A DNA stretch of 64,000 nucleotides, taken from contig NZ_PJMQ01000001.1 of NCBI RefSeq assembly GCF_002846335.1, positions 2,108,001 to 2,172,000 of the forward strand, written 5' to 3'. The stretch is from Janthinobacterium sp. 61. Lineage in GTDB: Bacteria > Pseudomonadota > Gammaproteobacteria > Burkholderiales > Burkholderiaceae_D. The position numbers and the translations under genes were made by a program. Below the pieces are notes generated by a model. The model was given only the letters and a program-made list of their open reading frames with translations, had not been told where the DNA came from and did no database searches. Shown here piece after piece: positions 1-8,282 of the stretch; the first letter of the stretch is position 1, and every line of letters begins with the position of its first letter.

Positions 1-1984
1 CCGACTGCGCGTAGCGCCCCCGCAAATACTCGCCCGCCGAGCGCATGCGCGCCAGCACCAGCCGCATCGCCGTGTCGTCGCGCGCTGCGCACAGGGCGGC
101 AAGCTGGACCACGTAATTGTCGGCGCCCTGGAAATCGGCCATCTTCAGGCTGCAGATCCACATGCCGCAAATCGCCTCGGCGCGGCGGCTGTCGTCGTCC
201 GTGCGCATGGCCAGCGCATAGCCGCGCTGGAAGGAGCGCAGCATGGTGCCGGTGACGCCCTGCGTATGCAGCAGCAGGTGCGCCAGCGAGGCATGCAGCT
301 GCATCTCGCTGTCGGGATCCTCCACCGCATGGGTGGCCATGCATTCGAGCGCCCGCTCGACGCGCACGCGGTATTCATCCATCAGCGACAGCTGATAGAA
401 CAGGGTTTGCGCCGCCAGGGTCAGGGCCACGCCCAGCGCCACGTCACCGTCCTCGCCGAAGGCCCAGTCGATGGCTGCGCGCAGGTCATCGACATGGCGG
501 CCGTAGCGCGCGCTCCAGTGCGCCGGGGCCATGCTTTCCCAGTCGGCGGCGATGCGTCCGGCCAGGCCCAGGCAATGGCGTGCATGGCGCAGCAGCACGG
601 CGCCCGCGCCCCCGCTCGCCGATAGCTGGGCCGCAGCGTAGGCGCGCGTGGTGTCGAGCAGGCGGTAATACACATGCTGGCGGAAAAATTCGATGCTGAC
701 GAGGGACTTGGCCGCCAGGTCGGCCACCGTGTCGAAAACCTCGCAGCCCACCACGGCGCTGGCCGACTCCAGGCGGAACCGGCTCCTGAACACGCTCAGC
801 GCCTGCAGCACCTGACGCTCCTGCGCATCGAGCAAGCCGTAGCTCCAGTCCAGGGTGGCGCGCAGGGTCTGGTGGCGCAAGGGCATGTTGCGCGCGCCGC
901 GTGTCAGCAGACGAAAGCGGTCATCGAGCTGGCGGCGCAATTCGTGCAAGCCGAAATGGCCGATGCGCCCGGCCGCGAGCTCCAGCGCCAGCGGGATGCC
1001 GTCGAGCCGCCGGCAGATATCCACCACCACAGGCACATCGGCGTCGGCCAGCATGAAGGCATCGTCGACGGCCGCGCAGCGTTCGCAAAACAGCTGCACC
1101 GCCGCGAAATGGCGCGCCGCAGTCACATCGGGCACGGCATCGTCCGGCGGCAATTCCAGCGCGGGCAGGCGCAGCAACTGTTCGCTGGAGATGCGCAGCG
1201 GCTCGCGGCTGGTGGCCAGCACGTGCAGCAGCGGTGCGCCCTTGAGCAAGGCATCGGCCAGCGTGGCGGCCGCGCCGATCACGTGCTCGCAGTTATCGAG
1301 CACGATCAGCATGTGGCGCGGGCGCAGGTAGGCCAACAGGGCCGGCATGGCGTCGCCGGCCGGCACCGCCACTCCCAGCGCCGTGGCCAGCGCCAGCGGC
1401 ACCAGGCGGCCTTCGTCCAGCGGAGAAAGGTCGACGAAACACACGCCGTCGGCATAGCGGCGCAGCACGCGCATGGCCAGGACGACGGCCAAGGTGGTCT
1501 TGCCGATGCCACCGGGGCCGGCAATGCACAGCAGGCGCAATTGCAGCAACTGGTTGGACATCGTTTGCAGCGCCTCGGCGCGGCCCAGCATGCGCGTCAG
1601 CATGACGGGCAGGTTATGCCACGGCTCCACGCCAGCCGTACCGGACTCCGGCCGGCCCGTGTGTGTCAGCGGCGCCAGGAAGCCGTAGCCGCGCCCGGGG
1701 ATGGTGGTGATGTAGCGCTGGCCATCACGGCCATCGCCGAGCGCCTTGCGCAGCGCCGCCAGGTGCACGCGCAAGGTCGCGTCATCCACCACGGCATGGG
1801 GCCAGACGATGTTCACCAGTTCATGCTTGTCGACGATGTCGCCGGCGCGCTCCAGCAAGGCCAGCAGCAAGTCCATGGCCCTGCTGCCCAGGCGCAGCGC
1901 GCGGTCGCCCTCGAACAGCAGGCGTTCTAGCGGCAAAAGGCGAAACGGACCGAATACATAGGCCGGGACGGGACTGTTTATCAT
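1..1984 (-). CDS. Winged-helix regulator with STAND/NB-ARC-type ATPase domain (C-terminus cut by window edge)
   Basis: The reading frame is open from an ATG at 1984 through the left edge, so about 660 N-terminal residues are visible and the C-terminus is missing. The N-terminus (about residues 5-100) looks like an OmpR/PhoB-type winged-helix DNA-binding domain. It is followed by a nucleotide-binding domain with Walker A GPGGIGK at residues 156-162 and a Walker B-like stretch LIVLDNCEH. The rest is helical and repeat-like, as in STAND regulators that have an effector-binding C-terminal solenoid. Known relatives join a CadC-like winged helix to a predicted ATPase and act as ATP-dependent transcription activators; the ligand and targets cannot be read here. 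The gene lies 51 bp downstream of the EAL gene on the same strand. The start is the first ATG that keeps the full winged helix; its ribosome site is weak. Confidence 0.8.
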   Translation of the reverse strand, partial: MINSPVPAYVFGPFRLLPLERLLFEGDRALRLGSRAMDLLLALLERAGDIVDKHELVNIVWPHAVVDDATLRVHLAALRKALGDGRDGQRYITTIPGRGYGFLAPLTHTGRPESGTAGVEPWHNLPVMLTRMLGRAEALQTMSNQLLQLRLLCIAGPGGIGKTTLAVVLAMRVLRRYADGVCFVDLSPLDEGRLVPLALATALGVAVPAGDAMPALLAYLRPRHMLIVLDNCEHVIGAAATLADALLKGAPLLHVLATSREPLRISSEQLLRLPALELPPDDAVPDVTAARHFAAVQLFCERCAAVDDAFMLADADVPVVVDICRRLDGIPLALELAAGRIGHFGLHELRRQLDDRFRLLTRGARNMPLRHQTLRATLDWSYGLLDAQERQVLQALSVFRSRFRLESASAVVGCEVFDTVADLAAKSLVSIEFFRQHVYYRLLDTTRAYAAAQLSASGGAGAVLLRHARHCLGLAGRIAADWESMAPAHWSARYGRHVDDLRAAIDWAFGEDGDVALGVALTLAAQTLFYQLSLMDEYRVRVERALECMATHAVEDPDSEMQLHASLAHLLLHTQGVTGTMLRSFQRGYALAMRTDDDSRRAEAICGMWICSLKMADFQGADNYVVQLAALCAARDDTAMRLVLARMRSAGEYLRGRYAQS

Positions 1985-2035
1985 TCTTGCGTGGGGGAGA
2001 AAGTGGTCAAGCATGCGGCTGGCAGTGACCATATT

Positions 2036-3085
2036 TTACTGAGCATCCGCGCCACGCCGCATGGCGCCATGTTGCGGCGCTGTTACACGGCAGGCCGGCG
2101 CGCCAGCGGCCAGCAGCGCGGCCACGTCGGCCGCAGGTGCCGGGCGGTGCAGGTAAAAGCCCTGAACCTGGGGGCAGCCCAGGCGCCGCAGCTGCGCCAG
2201 CTGTTCGCCGTTTTCCACGCCCTCGGCCAGCACCTGCAAGCCCAGGCCGCGCGCCATTGCAATCGTCGAGGCGACGATCACAGCATCGCAGCCACTGCTC
2301 CCCAGGTCGCGGATGAAGCAGCGGTCGATCTTGATGGTCTGAATCGGCAGCATCCTGACATGGCTCAATCCCGAATGACCGGTACCATAGTCGTCGAGCG
2401 AAATGACCAGGCCCAGCGCGCGCAGGCGGCATAGCACCTGCGTTGCCTGCGCCATGTCGTCGATGCAGCAGCTTTCCGTCACTTCCAGCTCCAGCAGGGC
2501 GGGAGGAATGGCGTGCCGCTGCAGGCAGCGCAGTACAAAATCGGGCAAGTGCGGCTGGCACAGCTGGCGCGCAGAGACATTCACCGCGACAGGCACCAGA
2601 GGCAGGCCCGCCACGCGCCACTGCGCCAGCTGGCGGCAGGCGGCATCGATGCCCCAGTTGCCCAGTGCGGCGATGGCGTCGGTCTGCTCGGCCAGGCCGA
2701 TGAAGGCGTTCGGGTAGATCAGGCCATGGTGCGGATGGTCCCAGCGCAGCAGCGCTTCCAGGCCGACCAGGCGCAGTTGCGCCGTATCGAACTTGCCTTG
2801 GTAGTGGAAGCAGAATTCGCCGTCGACGATGGCGCTGTCCAGGCGCGCCTGCAGCTCGCTGCTGCGCGCCGATGCGGGGGCTATGCCGCCTTGCCCCAGC
2901 AGCAACCGGCGCCGCGCCCACCACAGCATGGCGCAGCCCAGCGCCAGCGACATCAACGCCACCTGCGCTACATGCCGCAATGGCGCGCCGTCCAGCCAGA
3001 TGCCCAGCGGCAGGCAGGCGGCCAACGCACAGCACAGCAGCGCCCGCGCGCGCGGGCCGCGCCTGAACCTTGCCAGGCGCGCCAC
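2036..3085 (-). CDS. Membrane-anchored EAL-domain c-di-GMP phosphodiesterase
   Basis: A 349-residue protein. Two hydrophobic stretches (about residues 14-55) suggest a short membrane anchor, followed by an EAL domain from about residue 75. Residues usually needed for catalysis are visible: EALLRW, NVSARQL, LEVTES, the DD pair in SLDDYGTG, KIDR, LAEGVE and QGFYL. It should therefore hydrolyse c-di-GMP to pGpG rather than be a degenerate sensor. No GGDEF or PAS domain is present. The start codon is GTG at 3085 and overlaps by one base the TAG stop of the chemoreceptor gene upstream (TAGTG), so translational coupling is likely. This ties the phosphodiesterase to that receptor. The enzyme class is clear; the signal is inferred to come from the partner. 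Confidence 0.88.
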   Translation of the reverse strand: MARLARFRRGPRARALLCCALAACLPLGIWLDGAPLRHVAQVALMSLALGCAMLWWARRRLLLGQGGIAPASARSSELQARLDSAIVDGEFCFHYQGKFDTAQLRLVGLEALLRWDHPHHGLIYPNAFIGLAEQTDAIAALGNWGIDAACRQLAQWRVAGLPLVPVAVNVSARQLCQPHLPDFVLRCLQRHAIPPALLELEVTESCCIDDMAQATQVLCRLRALGLVISLDDYGTGHSGLSHVRMLPIQTIKIDRCFIRDLGSSGCDAVIVASTIAMARGLGLQVLAEGVENGEQLAQLRRLGCPQVQGFYLHRPAPAADVAALLAAGAPACRVTAPQHGAMRRGADAQ

Positions 3086-4680
3086 TAGGCCAGCAGGCGC
3101 GGCACGGCCCGCGCAGGGCGACCCGCCAGAACCGCCGGCCCCTGCTGCAGGCGAAACACGCTGACCACCTGCAGCAGCTTTGCCGCCTCGCCTTCCAGCG
3201 ATTGCGATGCCGCCGCCGCTTCCTCCACCAGGGCGGCGTTCTGCTGCGTCACTTCATCCATCTGCAGCACCGCCTGGCTGACCTGGCCGATGCCCGTGCT
3301 TTGCTCGGCGCTGGCAGCCGTGATGTCGGCCACCATCTGGCTGACCCGGCCCACGGCGGCCACCACGTCCTGCATGGTGGCGCCGGCCCGCGCGACCAGG
3401 GCGGCGCCTGCGTCAACCTGCTGGGTGGAATTGGCGATCAGGGCACGGATATCGCGCGCCGCCGCCGCGCTGCGCTGTGCCAGGTTGCGTACTTCCGTCG
3501 CCACGACGGCAAAGCCGCGCCCCTGCTCGCCCGCGCGCGCCGCTTCCACGGCCGCATTCAGGGCCAGGATATTCGTCTGGAAGGCTAGCATGTCGATTAC
3601 GCCGATGATGTCGGCAATCTGCGCCGACGACGCGCTGATGGCGTCCATGGTATGGATCACCTGCCCCACGGCTTGCCCGCCGGCGCCGGCGATGTTCGCC
3701 GCCTCGATGGCCAGCACGCTGGCATGGCGCGCATTGTCCGCGTTCTGCTGCACGGTGGAGCTCAGTTCCTCCATGGCCGACGCCGTCTGTTCGAGCGCGC
3801 TGGCCTGCTCCTCGGTGCGCGACGACAAGTCGATATTGCCGGCCGCGATCTGCGACGATGCGGTGGCGATGGTATCCGTGCCGCTGCGCACCTGCTGCAC
3901 GATCTCGAGCAGGTTGCCGTTCATGATGCACAGCGCGTCGAGCAGCTTGCCCGTTTCATCGCCGCCGTGACTGCCGAAAGTCGATGTCAGGTCGCCTGCG
4001 GCCACGGTCTGCGCCACTGTCAATGCGTGCAGCAGCGGCTTGACGATGCTGCGCGTGACCAGCCAGGCGGTGACGAGCGAGAACAGCACGGCCAGCGCGC
4101 TCAGCGCCAGCATCATCTTGCGCGCCGTGGCGTATTCCGCGTCCACCTGGGCGCCCGCCTCCTCCATCAGCTCATGCTGGAGCGTGATCAGGTTTTCCAG
4201 CGCCGCCATGTAGCGCAGCTGCTCGCCGCGCACCGTGCCGAGCAGCAAACTGGCCGCTTCGTCGCGCGCGCCCTCTTCCAGCAGGGCCAGCACCTTGTCG
4301 CGCCCGCCGTTGAAGGCGGCGCGCGCCTGGGTCACGGCCGCCATCAGTTGGCGGCCCTGTGGCGACAGCACCACCTTGTCCAGCTGCGCCAGTTCCTTTT
4401 CCGTTTCGGCGCCAGCCCGGGCGATGGTGGCGCGCTCCTGCGCCAGCTGCTGCGGCTCGCTCATCAAGAGCAGGTTGCGCGAGGAGCGCGCGATGATGTT
4501 GACATTCTTGATGATGTCGTTCGCCAGCACGGTTTTCGGATATTTATCATCGATCACGTCGCGCATGCGCTGTTCCAGGCTCGACAGACGCAGCATGCCC
4601 AGCGCGGCGGTCGCCAGCAGCAGCAAGGTCAACAACGCAAAGGAGCAGCGCAGGCGCGTGCCGATTTTCATATTTGCCAT
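3085..4680 (-). CDS. Methyl-accepting chemotaxis protein, Tar/Tsr-like topology
   Basis: A 531-residue receptor with TM1 at about residues 10-32, a roughly 150-residue periplasmic part predicted to be a four-helix bundle, TM2 at about 190-212, then HAMP and a long cytoplasmic signalling hairpin. The hairpin tip carries the conserved stretch around [20 protein letters not shown], followed by [12 protein letters not shown], which contacts CheA and CheW. The C-terminus is Ala/Arg-rich (ends PRLLA) and lacks a CheR-docking pentapeptide, unlike the receptor at 5024-6787. The ATG at 4680 has AAGGA nine bases upstream. Its stop overlaps the start of the EAL gene. A CRP-like palindrome lies about 160 bp upstream. 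The ligand is unknown. Confidence 0.93.
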   Translation of the reverse strand: MANMKIGTRLRCSFALLTLLLLATAALGMLRLSSLEQRMRDVIDDKYPKTVLANDIIKNVNIIARSSRNLLLMSEPQQLAQERATIARAGAETEKELAQLDKVVLSPQGRQLMAAVTQARAAFNGGRDKVLALLEEGARDEAASLLLGTVRGEQLRYMAALENLITLQHELMEEAGAQVDAEYATARKMMLALSALAVLFSLVTAWLVTRSIVKPLLHALTVAQTVAAGDLTSTFGSHGGDETGKLLDALCIMNGNLLEIVQQVRSGTDTIATASSQIAAGNIDLSSRTEEQASALEQTASAMEELSSTVQQNADNARHASVLAIEAANIAGAGGQAVGQVIHTMDAISASSAQIADIIGVIDMLAFQTNILALNAAVEAARAGEQGRGFAVVATEVRNLAQRSAAAARDIRALIANSTQQVDAGAALVARAGATMQDVVAAVGRVSQMVADITAASAEQSTGIGQVSQAVLQMDEVTQQNAALVEEAAAASQSLEGEAAKLLQVVSVFRLQQGPAVLAGRPARAVPRLLA

Positions 4681-4840
4681 CTATTCGCATCCTTCAGTGT
4701 GGTGCATCGGCCATCGCGCCGGACTCGCATGCAAGGCTGACGGCAATGGCTGCCGCCTGCCACGAATGGCCGGACGCAACAGGCGAAGGGGGCAGCCGGG
4801 ATGTGGCCGAGGCGGGAACAAGGGGTGGTACGGCAGGCAG

Positions 4841-4856
4841 TGTGAGTTATCTCACA
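4841..4856. promoter_or_regulatory. CRP/FNR-family-like operator palindrome
   Basis: The 16 bases read TGTGAGTTATCTCACA, a perfect match to the TGTGA-N6-TCACA half-site arrangement bound by CRP-type regulators. The site is about 160 bp upstream of the chemoreceptor-EAL pair that reads leftward. That a CRP homologue binds here is inferred from the motif alone; no adjacent -35/-10 pair is convincing. Confidence 0.5.
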
Positions 4857-4898
4857 AGCAATGTCGCGTTAAGTTTTGAAAAGATTTGCTTAGATAGC

Positions 4899-4929
4899 AA
4901 AACAGCTATTTATGTAACGCTGTTTTTTT
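4899..4929. terminator. Possible bidirectional terminator hairpin
   Basis: An eight-base-pair stem (AAAACAGC with GCTGTTTT) encloses a 12-base loop and continues into a run of T on the plus strand and A on the complementary side. On the minus strand it would end the transcript of the chemoreceptor gene at 5024-6787. The loop is long and the stem AT-rich, so this is moderate evidence. Confidence 0.4.
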
Positions 4930-5023
4930 AGTAAGTAGTAACCGCAGTGCACGCGTGGGCACGCAGGCAAAAACGGCCGCGCAGGGCGGCCGTCCGGAAG
5001 CGCATGCTGGCGCCGTCAATCCA

Positions 5024-6787
5024 TCAGAACACTTCCCACTCGTCGTCGCGCGGCGCGCTGTTGCGCGAGGACGGTACGGCGTGCAGGGCCGGGCGGCCCG
5101 CGGCAGGTCGCGATGGCGGACGCGGTGCCGGCCGCTTCGGTACGGCGCTGGCCATCACGGCGCGCGGCGCGGGCGCCTTCGTGCGGGCGGCGGGCGCCTG
5201 TGCGCCATCGAGCTTGAAGACGCTGACCACACCAGCCAGCTGGCCCGACTGCTCCTGCAAGGATTCGGCTGCGGCGGCCGCCTCTTCCACCAGGGCCGCA
5301 TTTTGCTGCGTCACCTGGTCCATCTGGCCGATGGCTTGGTTGATTTGGTCGATGCCCGAGCTTTGCTCCTGCGTCGCCAGGCTGATTTCCGCCATGATGT
5401 CCGTCACGCGCTGCACGCTGGAGACGATTTCGGCCATCGTGCTGCCCGCCTCGGCCACCAGCTTGCTGCCAGCGTCGACCGCCACCACGGAGTCGCCGAT
5501 CAGGGTCTTGATTTCCTTGGCCGCCGCCGCCGAGCGTTGCGCCAGGTTGCGCACTTCTGTCGCCACCACGGCGAAACCGCGTCCCTGCTCGCCCGCGCGC
5601 GCCGCTTCCACGGCCGCATTCAGGGCCAGAATATTCGTCTGGAAGGCGATGCCGTCGATGACGGAAATGATGTCGACGATCTTGCGCGAGGAATCGTTGA
5701 TGGCCTCCATGGTCTCGACCACCTTGCCCACCACCTCACCGCCCTTCACGGCGACGCCGGAAGCACTCAGCGCCAGCTGGTTGGCCTGCTGGGCATTGTC
5801 GGCGTTCTGCCGCACGGTGGAGGTCAGCTCCTCCATCGACGATGCCGTCTCTTCCAGCGAGCTGGCCTGCTCTTCCGTGCGCGAGGACAGATCCAGGTTG
5901 CCGCTGGCAATTTCCGACGATGCCGTGGCGATGGTCTCCGTACCGCTGCGCACCTGGCCGACGATGTTGACCAGGCTGGAATTCATGTCTTTCAGCGCCT
6001 GCAGCAGCTGGCCCGTTTCTTCCGTCGTGTGCACCTCGATGTGGCTGGTCAGGTCGCCCGAGGCCACCGTTTGCGCCACTTTCACGGCCGAATTGATCGG
6101 CTGCGTGATGGCGCGCGTGATGTAGGCGGCGCAGCCGATGCCCAGTGCCGACGCTAGCAAGCCCAGAAGCAGCATCAGGCTTTCCGAACGCACCACGGCA
6201 GCGCTGCCATCCTTGACGCTGGCATCGGCCACGCCATTATTGAGCTTGATGATCTCATTGAGGGTGGCTTCGGCCTTGCCGAACAGGCTGCGCGAATCCA
6301 GATACTGCTTGTAGAACGCCACGAACAGGGTCTTTTGCTGCTGCTCGTCGCGATTGTCGGCCAGCTGGCGCAGGATGGCGCGCACCCTGTCGTCGTCCGC
6401 CTTCCAGGCCGTCCACTCGCCCTGGAAGCGCTTCCACAGCACGGCTTCCTCCGGCGTCTGCGGCAACGGCTCGTACAGCTTGCGGCCCGCCTCGATATTG
6501 CTCCAGGCCTTGGTGCGCAGCTGCAGTGCTTCCGCGAACTTGTCTTGCGCCTGGTAATTGTTTTCATAGATGGCGGCCGTCAGGGTGGCGGCAGCGACGG
6601 CCGTCTGGCCTTCGCTGATCATCATCAAGCCCTGGATCGACGGCAGGCGCACCACGCCGATTTCATTGACTGCGGTGCCCACGGTGGCGATACCCGTGTA
6701 ACCGCAGATGCCCACCACCAGCAAGGCCGCCATCATCACGGCGACGAGGGTCGCCAGCTTCCATTTGATCAGTAAATTCTTAAACAT
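5024..6787 (-). CDS. Methyl-accepting chemotaxis protein with C-terminal EWEVF pentapeptide
   Basis: A 587-residue receptor when started at the ATG at 6787, which has AGGA eight bases upstream and gives the usual short N-terminus followed by TM1. An in-frame extension to 6862 exists but has no supporting ribosome site. TM1 is at about residues 10-30, a helical periplasmic sensor of about 160 residues follows, then TM2, HAMP and the signalling hairpin with [21 protein letters not shown] flexible Ala/Pro/Arg-rich linker leads to the final residues DEWEVF. The xWxxF ending matches the tether that recruits CheR and CheB in enteric high-abundance receptors, so this receptor probably hosts adaptation enzymes. 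The sensor ligand is unknown. Confidence 0.93.
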   Translation of the reverse strand: MFKNLLIKWKLATLVAVMMAALLVVGICGYTGIATVGTAVNEIGVVRLPSIQGLMMISEGQTAVAAATLTAAIYENNYQAQDKFAEALQLRTKAWSNIEAGRKLYEPLPQTPEEAVLWKRFQGEWTAWKADDDRVRAILRQLADNRDEQQQKTLFVAFYKQYLDSRSLFGKAEATLNEIIKLNNGVADASVKDGSAAVVRSESLMLLLGLLASALGIGCAAYITRAITQPINSAVKVAQTVASGDLTSHIEVHTTEETGQLLQALKDMNSSLVNIVGQVRSGTETIATASSEIASGNLDLSSRTEEQASSLEETASSMEELTSTVRQNADNAQQANQLALSASGVAVKGGEVVGKVVETMEAINDSSRKIVDIISVIDGIAFQTNILALNAAVEAARAGEQGRGFAVVATEVRNLAQRSAAAAKEIKTLIGDSVVAVDAGSKLVAEAGSTMAEIVSSVQRVTDIMAEISLATQEQSSGIDQINQAIGQMDQVTQQNAALVEEAAAAAESLQEQSGQLAGVVSVFKLDGAQAPAARTKAPAPRAVMASAVPKRPAPRPPSRPAAGRPALHAVPSSRNSAPRDDEWEVF

Positions 6788-7128
6788 GGCTAGGTCCTTT
6801 ATAAAGTCACGACGACTGCTGGCGAGGTTCGGGCTGGCATGTTCGAGTAAAACAGCTGACACTTGTATAAAGGTGGCGGGGATGGGGCGTACGCTTCGTT
6901 ACAATTGGCGAGAATTCATAAGTGGAAGCATAGAGGAAAAATATGTTTATGGCTGATACATACTTGATACAAAACAAGATTTATTTCTTTACTGTGGCGC
7001 GTATTGCACAGCGGTCAGAAAAAATGGCCTGGCGCCCAGCTTTGGTGCAAAAAAATCCCCGTGCGCCACTACTGGCTGCGCAGTTCATAGTCGTATAAGA
7101 TAGTCAACACGTACACCACAGGAACAGC
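6788..7128. other. Divergent intergenic region
   Basis: These 341 bp separate the leftward chemoreceptor gene from the rightward 5'-nucleotidase gene and must carry promoters for both. The centre (about 6920-6990) is AT-rich. No convincing -35/-10 pair, flagellar sigma-28 motif or gene was found. A clear AGGA ribosome site stands just before the ATG at 7129. Confidence 0.5.
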
Positions 7129-8061
7129 ATGGCTTATCCTATCGAACACAAACTGGTGATCGGGGTCGCTTCCAGCGCCCTGTTCGACCTGGCCGAATCG
7201 CACCAGGTCTACCTCGACAACGGCCCCGAGGAATACCGCAAGTACCAGGAAACGCATATCGACACGGTTTTGCCGCGCGGCGTGGCCTTTCCCTTCATCC
7301 GCCGCTTCCTGAACATCAACAAACACTATCCGCGCCAGTCGCCCGTGGAAGTGGTGCTGTTTTCGCGCAATTCGCCCGAAACGGGCTTGCGCGTCATGCA
7401 CAGCATCGCCCACTATGGCCTGGACATTTCGCGCGCCGCCTTCATGACGGGCAAGTCGCCCTACCCCTACCTGCCCGCCTTCAACGCCTCGCTCTTCCTC
7501 AGCGCGAATGAAGACGACGTGCGCAGCGCGCTGGCCTGCAACTATCCGGCCGGGCTGGTGCTGCCGTCGCGCACGGAAGACGACGAAAACGACGAAGAAC
7601 TGCGCGTGGCCTTCGATTTCGACGGCGTGATCGCCGACGACGAAGCGGAAACCGTGTTCAAGCGCAACAATGACGTCGATGAATTCCACGCCCATGAAAC
7701 CCTGAACGTGGGCACGCCGCACCGCCCCGGCCCGCTGGCCGACCTGTTCCAGAAACTGGCCACCATGCAGCGCCTGGAAGAAAAGGCGCAGCGGCGCGAC
7801 CCCGGCTACAAGAAGATACTGCGCATTGCCATCATCACGGCGCGCAACGCACCGTCGCACGAACGGGTCGTGACGACCCTGAAAAGCTGGGGTGTGGCGG
7901 CCGATGAGACATTTTTCCTCGGCGGCATGGACAAGTCGCGCGTGCTGGCCGTGTTCAAGCCGCATATTTTCTTTGACGACCAGCTGAGCCACCTGAAATC
8001 GGCGGGCGGCACCATCCCGATGGTGCACGTCCCCTTCGGCATTGCCAATGTCCGCGCATGA
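7129..8061 (+). CDS. Cytosolic 5'-nucleotidase (NT5C1-like family)
   Basis: A 310-residue soluble protein resembling the 5'-nucleotidase family that includes animal cytosolic 5'-nucleotidase 1. The HAD-type nucleophile motif AFDFDGVIADDEAE lies at about residues 160-173, and later acidic and lysine motifs (ITARNAPSHERV, FFDDQLSHL) complete the phosphohydrolase site. It would dephosphorylate nucleoside 5'-monophosphates. No signal peptide is present. ATG at 7129 is preceded by AGGA with good spacing. It is monocistronic: a large hairpin element follows its stop. The exact nucleotide preference cannot be read from sequence. Confidence 0.85.
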   Translation: MAYPIEHKLVIGVASSALFDLAESHQVYLDNGPEEYRKYQETHIDTVLPRGVAFPFIRRFLNINKHYPRQSPVEVVLFSRNSPETGLRVMHSIAHYGLDISRAAFMTGKSPYPYLPAFNASLFLSANEDDVRSALACNYPAGLVLPSRTEDDENDEELRVAFDFDGVIADDEAETVFKRNNDVDEFHAHETLNVGTPHRPGPLADLFQKLATMQRLEEKAQRRDPGYKKILRIAIITARNAPSHERVVTTLKSWGVAADETFFLGGMDKSRVLAVFKPHIFFDDQLSHLKSAGGTIPMVHVPFGIANVRA

Positions 8062-8062
8062 T

Positions 8063-8162
8063 AAAACCTGCTGCGCGTCGCGCTTTGCGGCCTGCGATGC
8101 TCACTGTGCTCAAGCACAGTTGCGCTTCTCGGCCACAAATCACTGCCGCTCGCGACGGTTTT
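8063..8162. repeat. Long imperfect palindrome (AAAACC...GGTTTT), terminator or REP-like
   Basis: About 100 bp bounded by AAAACC and GGTTTT, with a core inverted repeat (CTGTGCT and AGCACAG) and partial complementarity between, begins one base after the nucleotidase stop. It could fold into a long interrupted hairpin that ends the upstream transcript. Its design (A-run, GC-rich arms, short palindromic centre, T-run) resembles the element at 19136-19220, though the bases differ. Confidence 0.5.
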
Positions 8163-8190
8163 CTCAAGCGCGGAGATATAAGTGATGGTC

Positions 8191-8196
8191 TATAAT
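8191..8196 (+). promoter_or_regulatory. Candidate -10 box upstream of mfd
   Basis: A perfect TATAAT hexamer stands about 85 bp before the mfd start in a gap that otherwise holds only the long palindrome. No good -35 element is visible at the usual distance, so the call rests on the hexamer and its position. Confidence 0.3.
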
Positions 8197-8282
8197 CTCG
8201 CCTGTCAGCGCCGTCACTGGCGGCGCTGCGCGCACCACAGCTGTCCCACTCAACTGCCTCTGCCACTAGTGTCATCGCCTGC

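Larger units (their letters stand above)
4681..5023. other. Intergenic region between two chemoreceptor genes
   Basis: These 343 bp contain no credible gene. From the right, the sequence holds the downstream end of the second receptor gene, an A/T-flanked hairpin at 4899-4929, a TGTGA-N6-TCACA palindrome at 4841-4856, then a leader into the first receptor gene. Its lower GC content around 4860-4930 compared with the flanking genes fits promoter and terminator DNA. Confidence 0.6.

Noticed and set aside
674..1930. Long open frame on the plus strand opposite the regulator gene
   Set aside because: It is antisense to a frame with clear winged-helix and Walker motifs; its Gln/His/Arg/Ala-rich composition is the usual shadow of GC-rich coding DNA.
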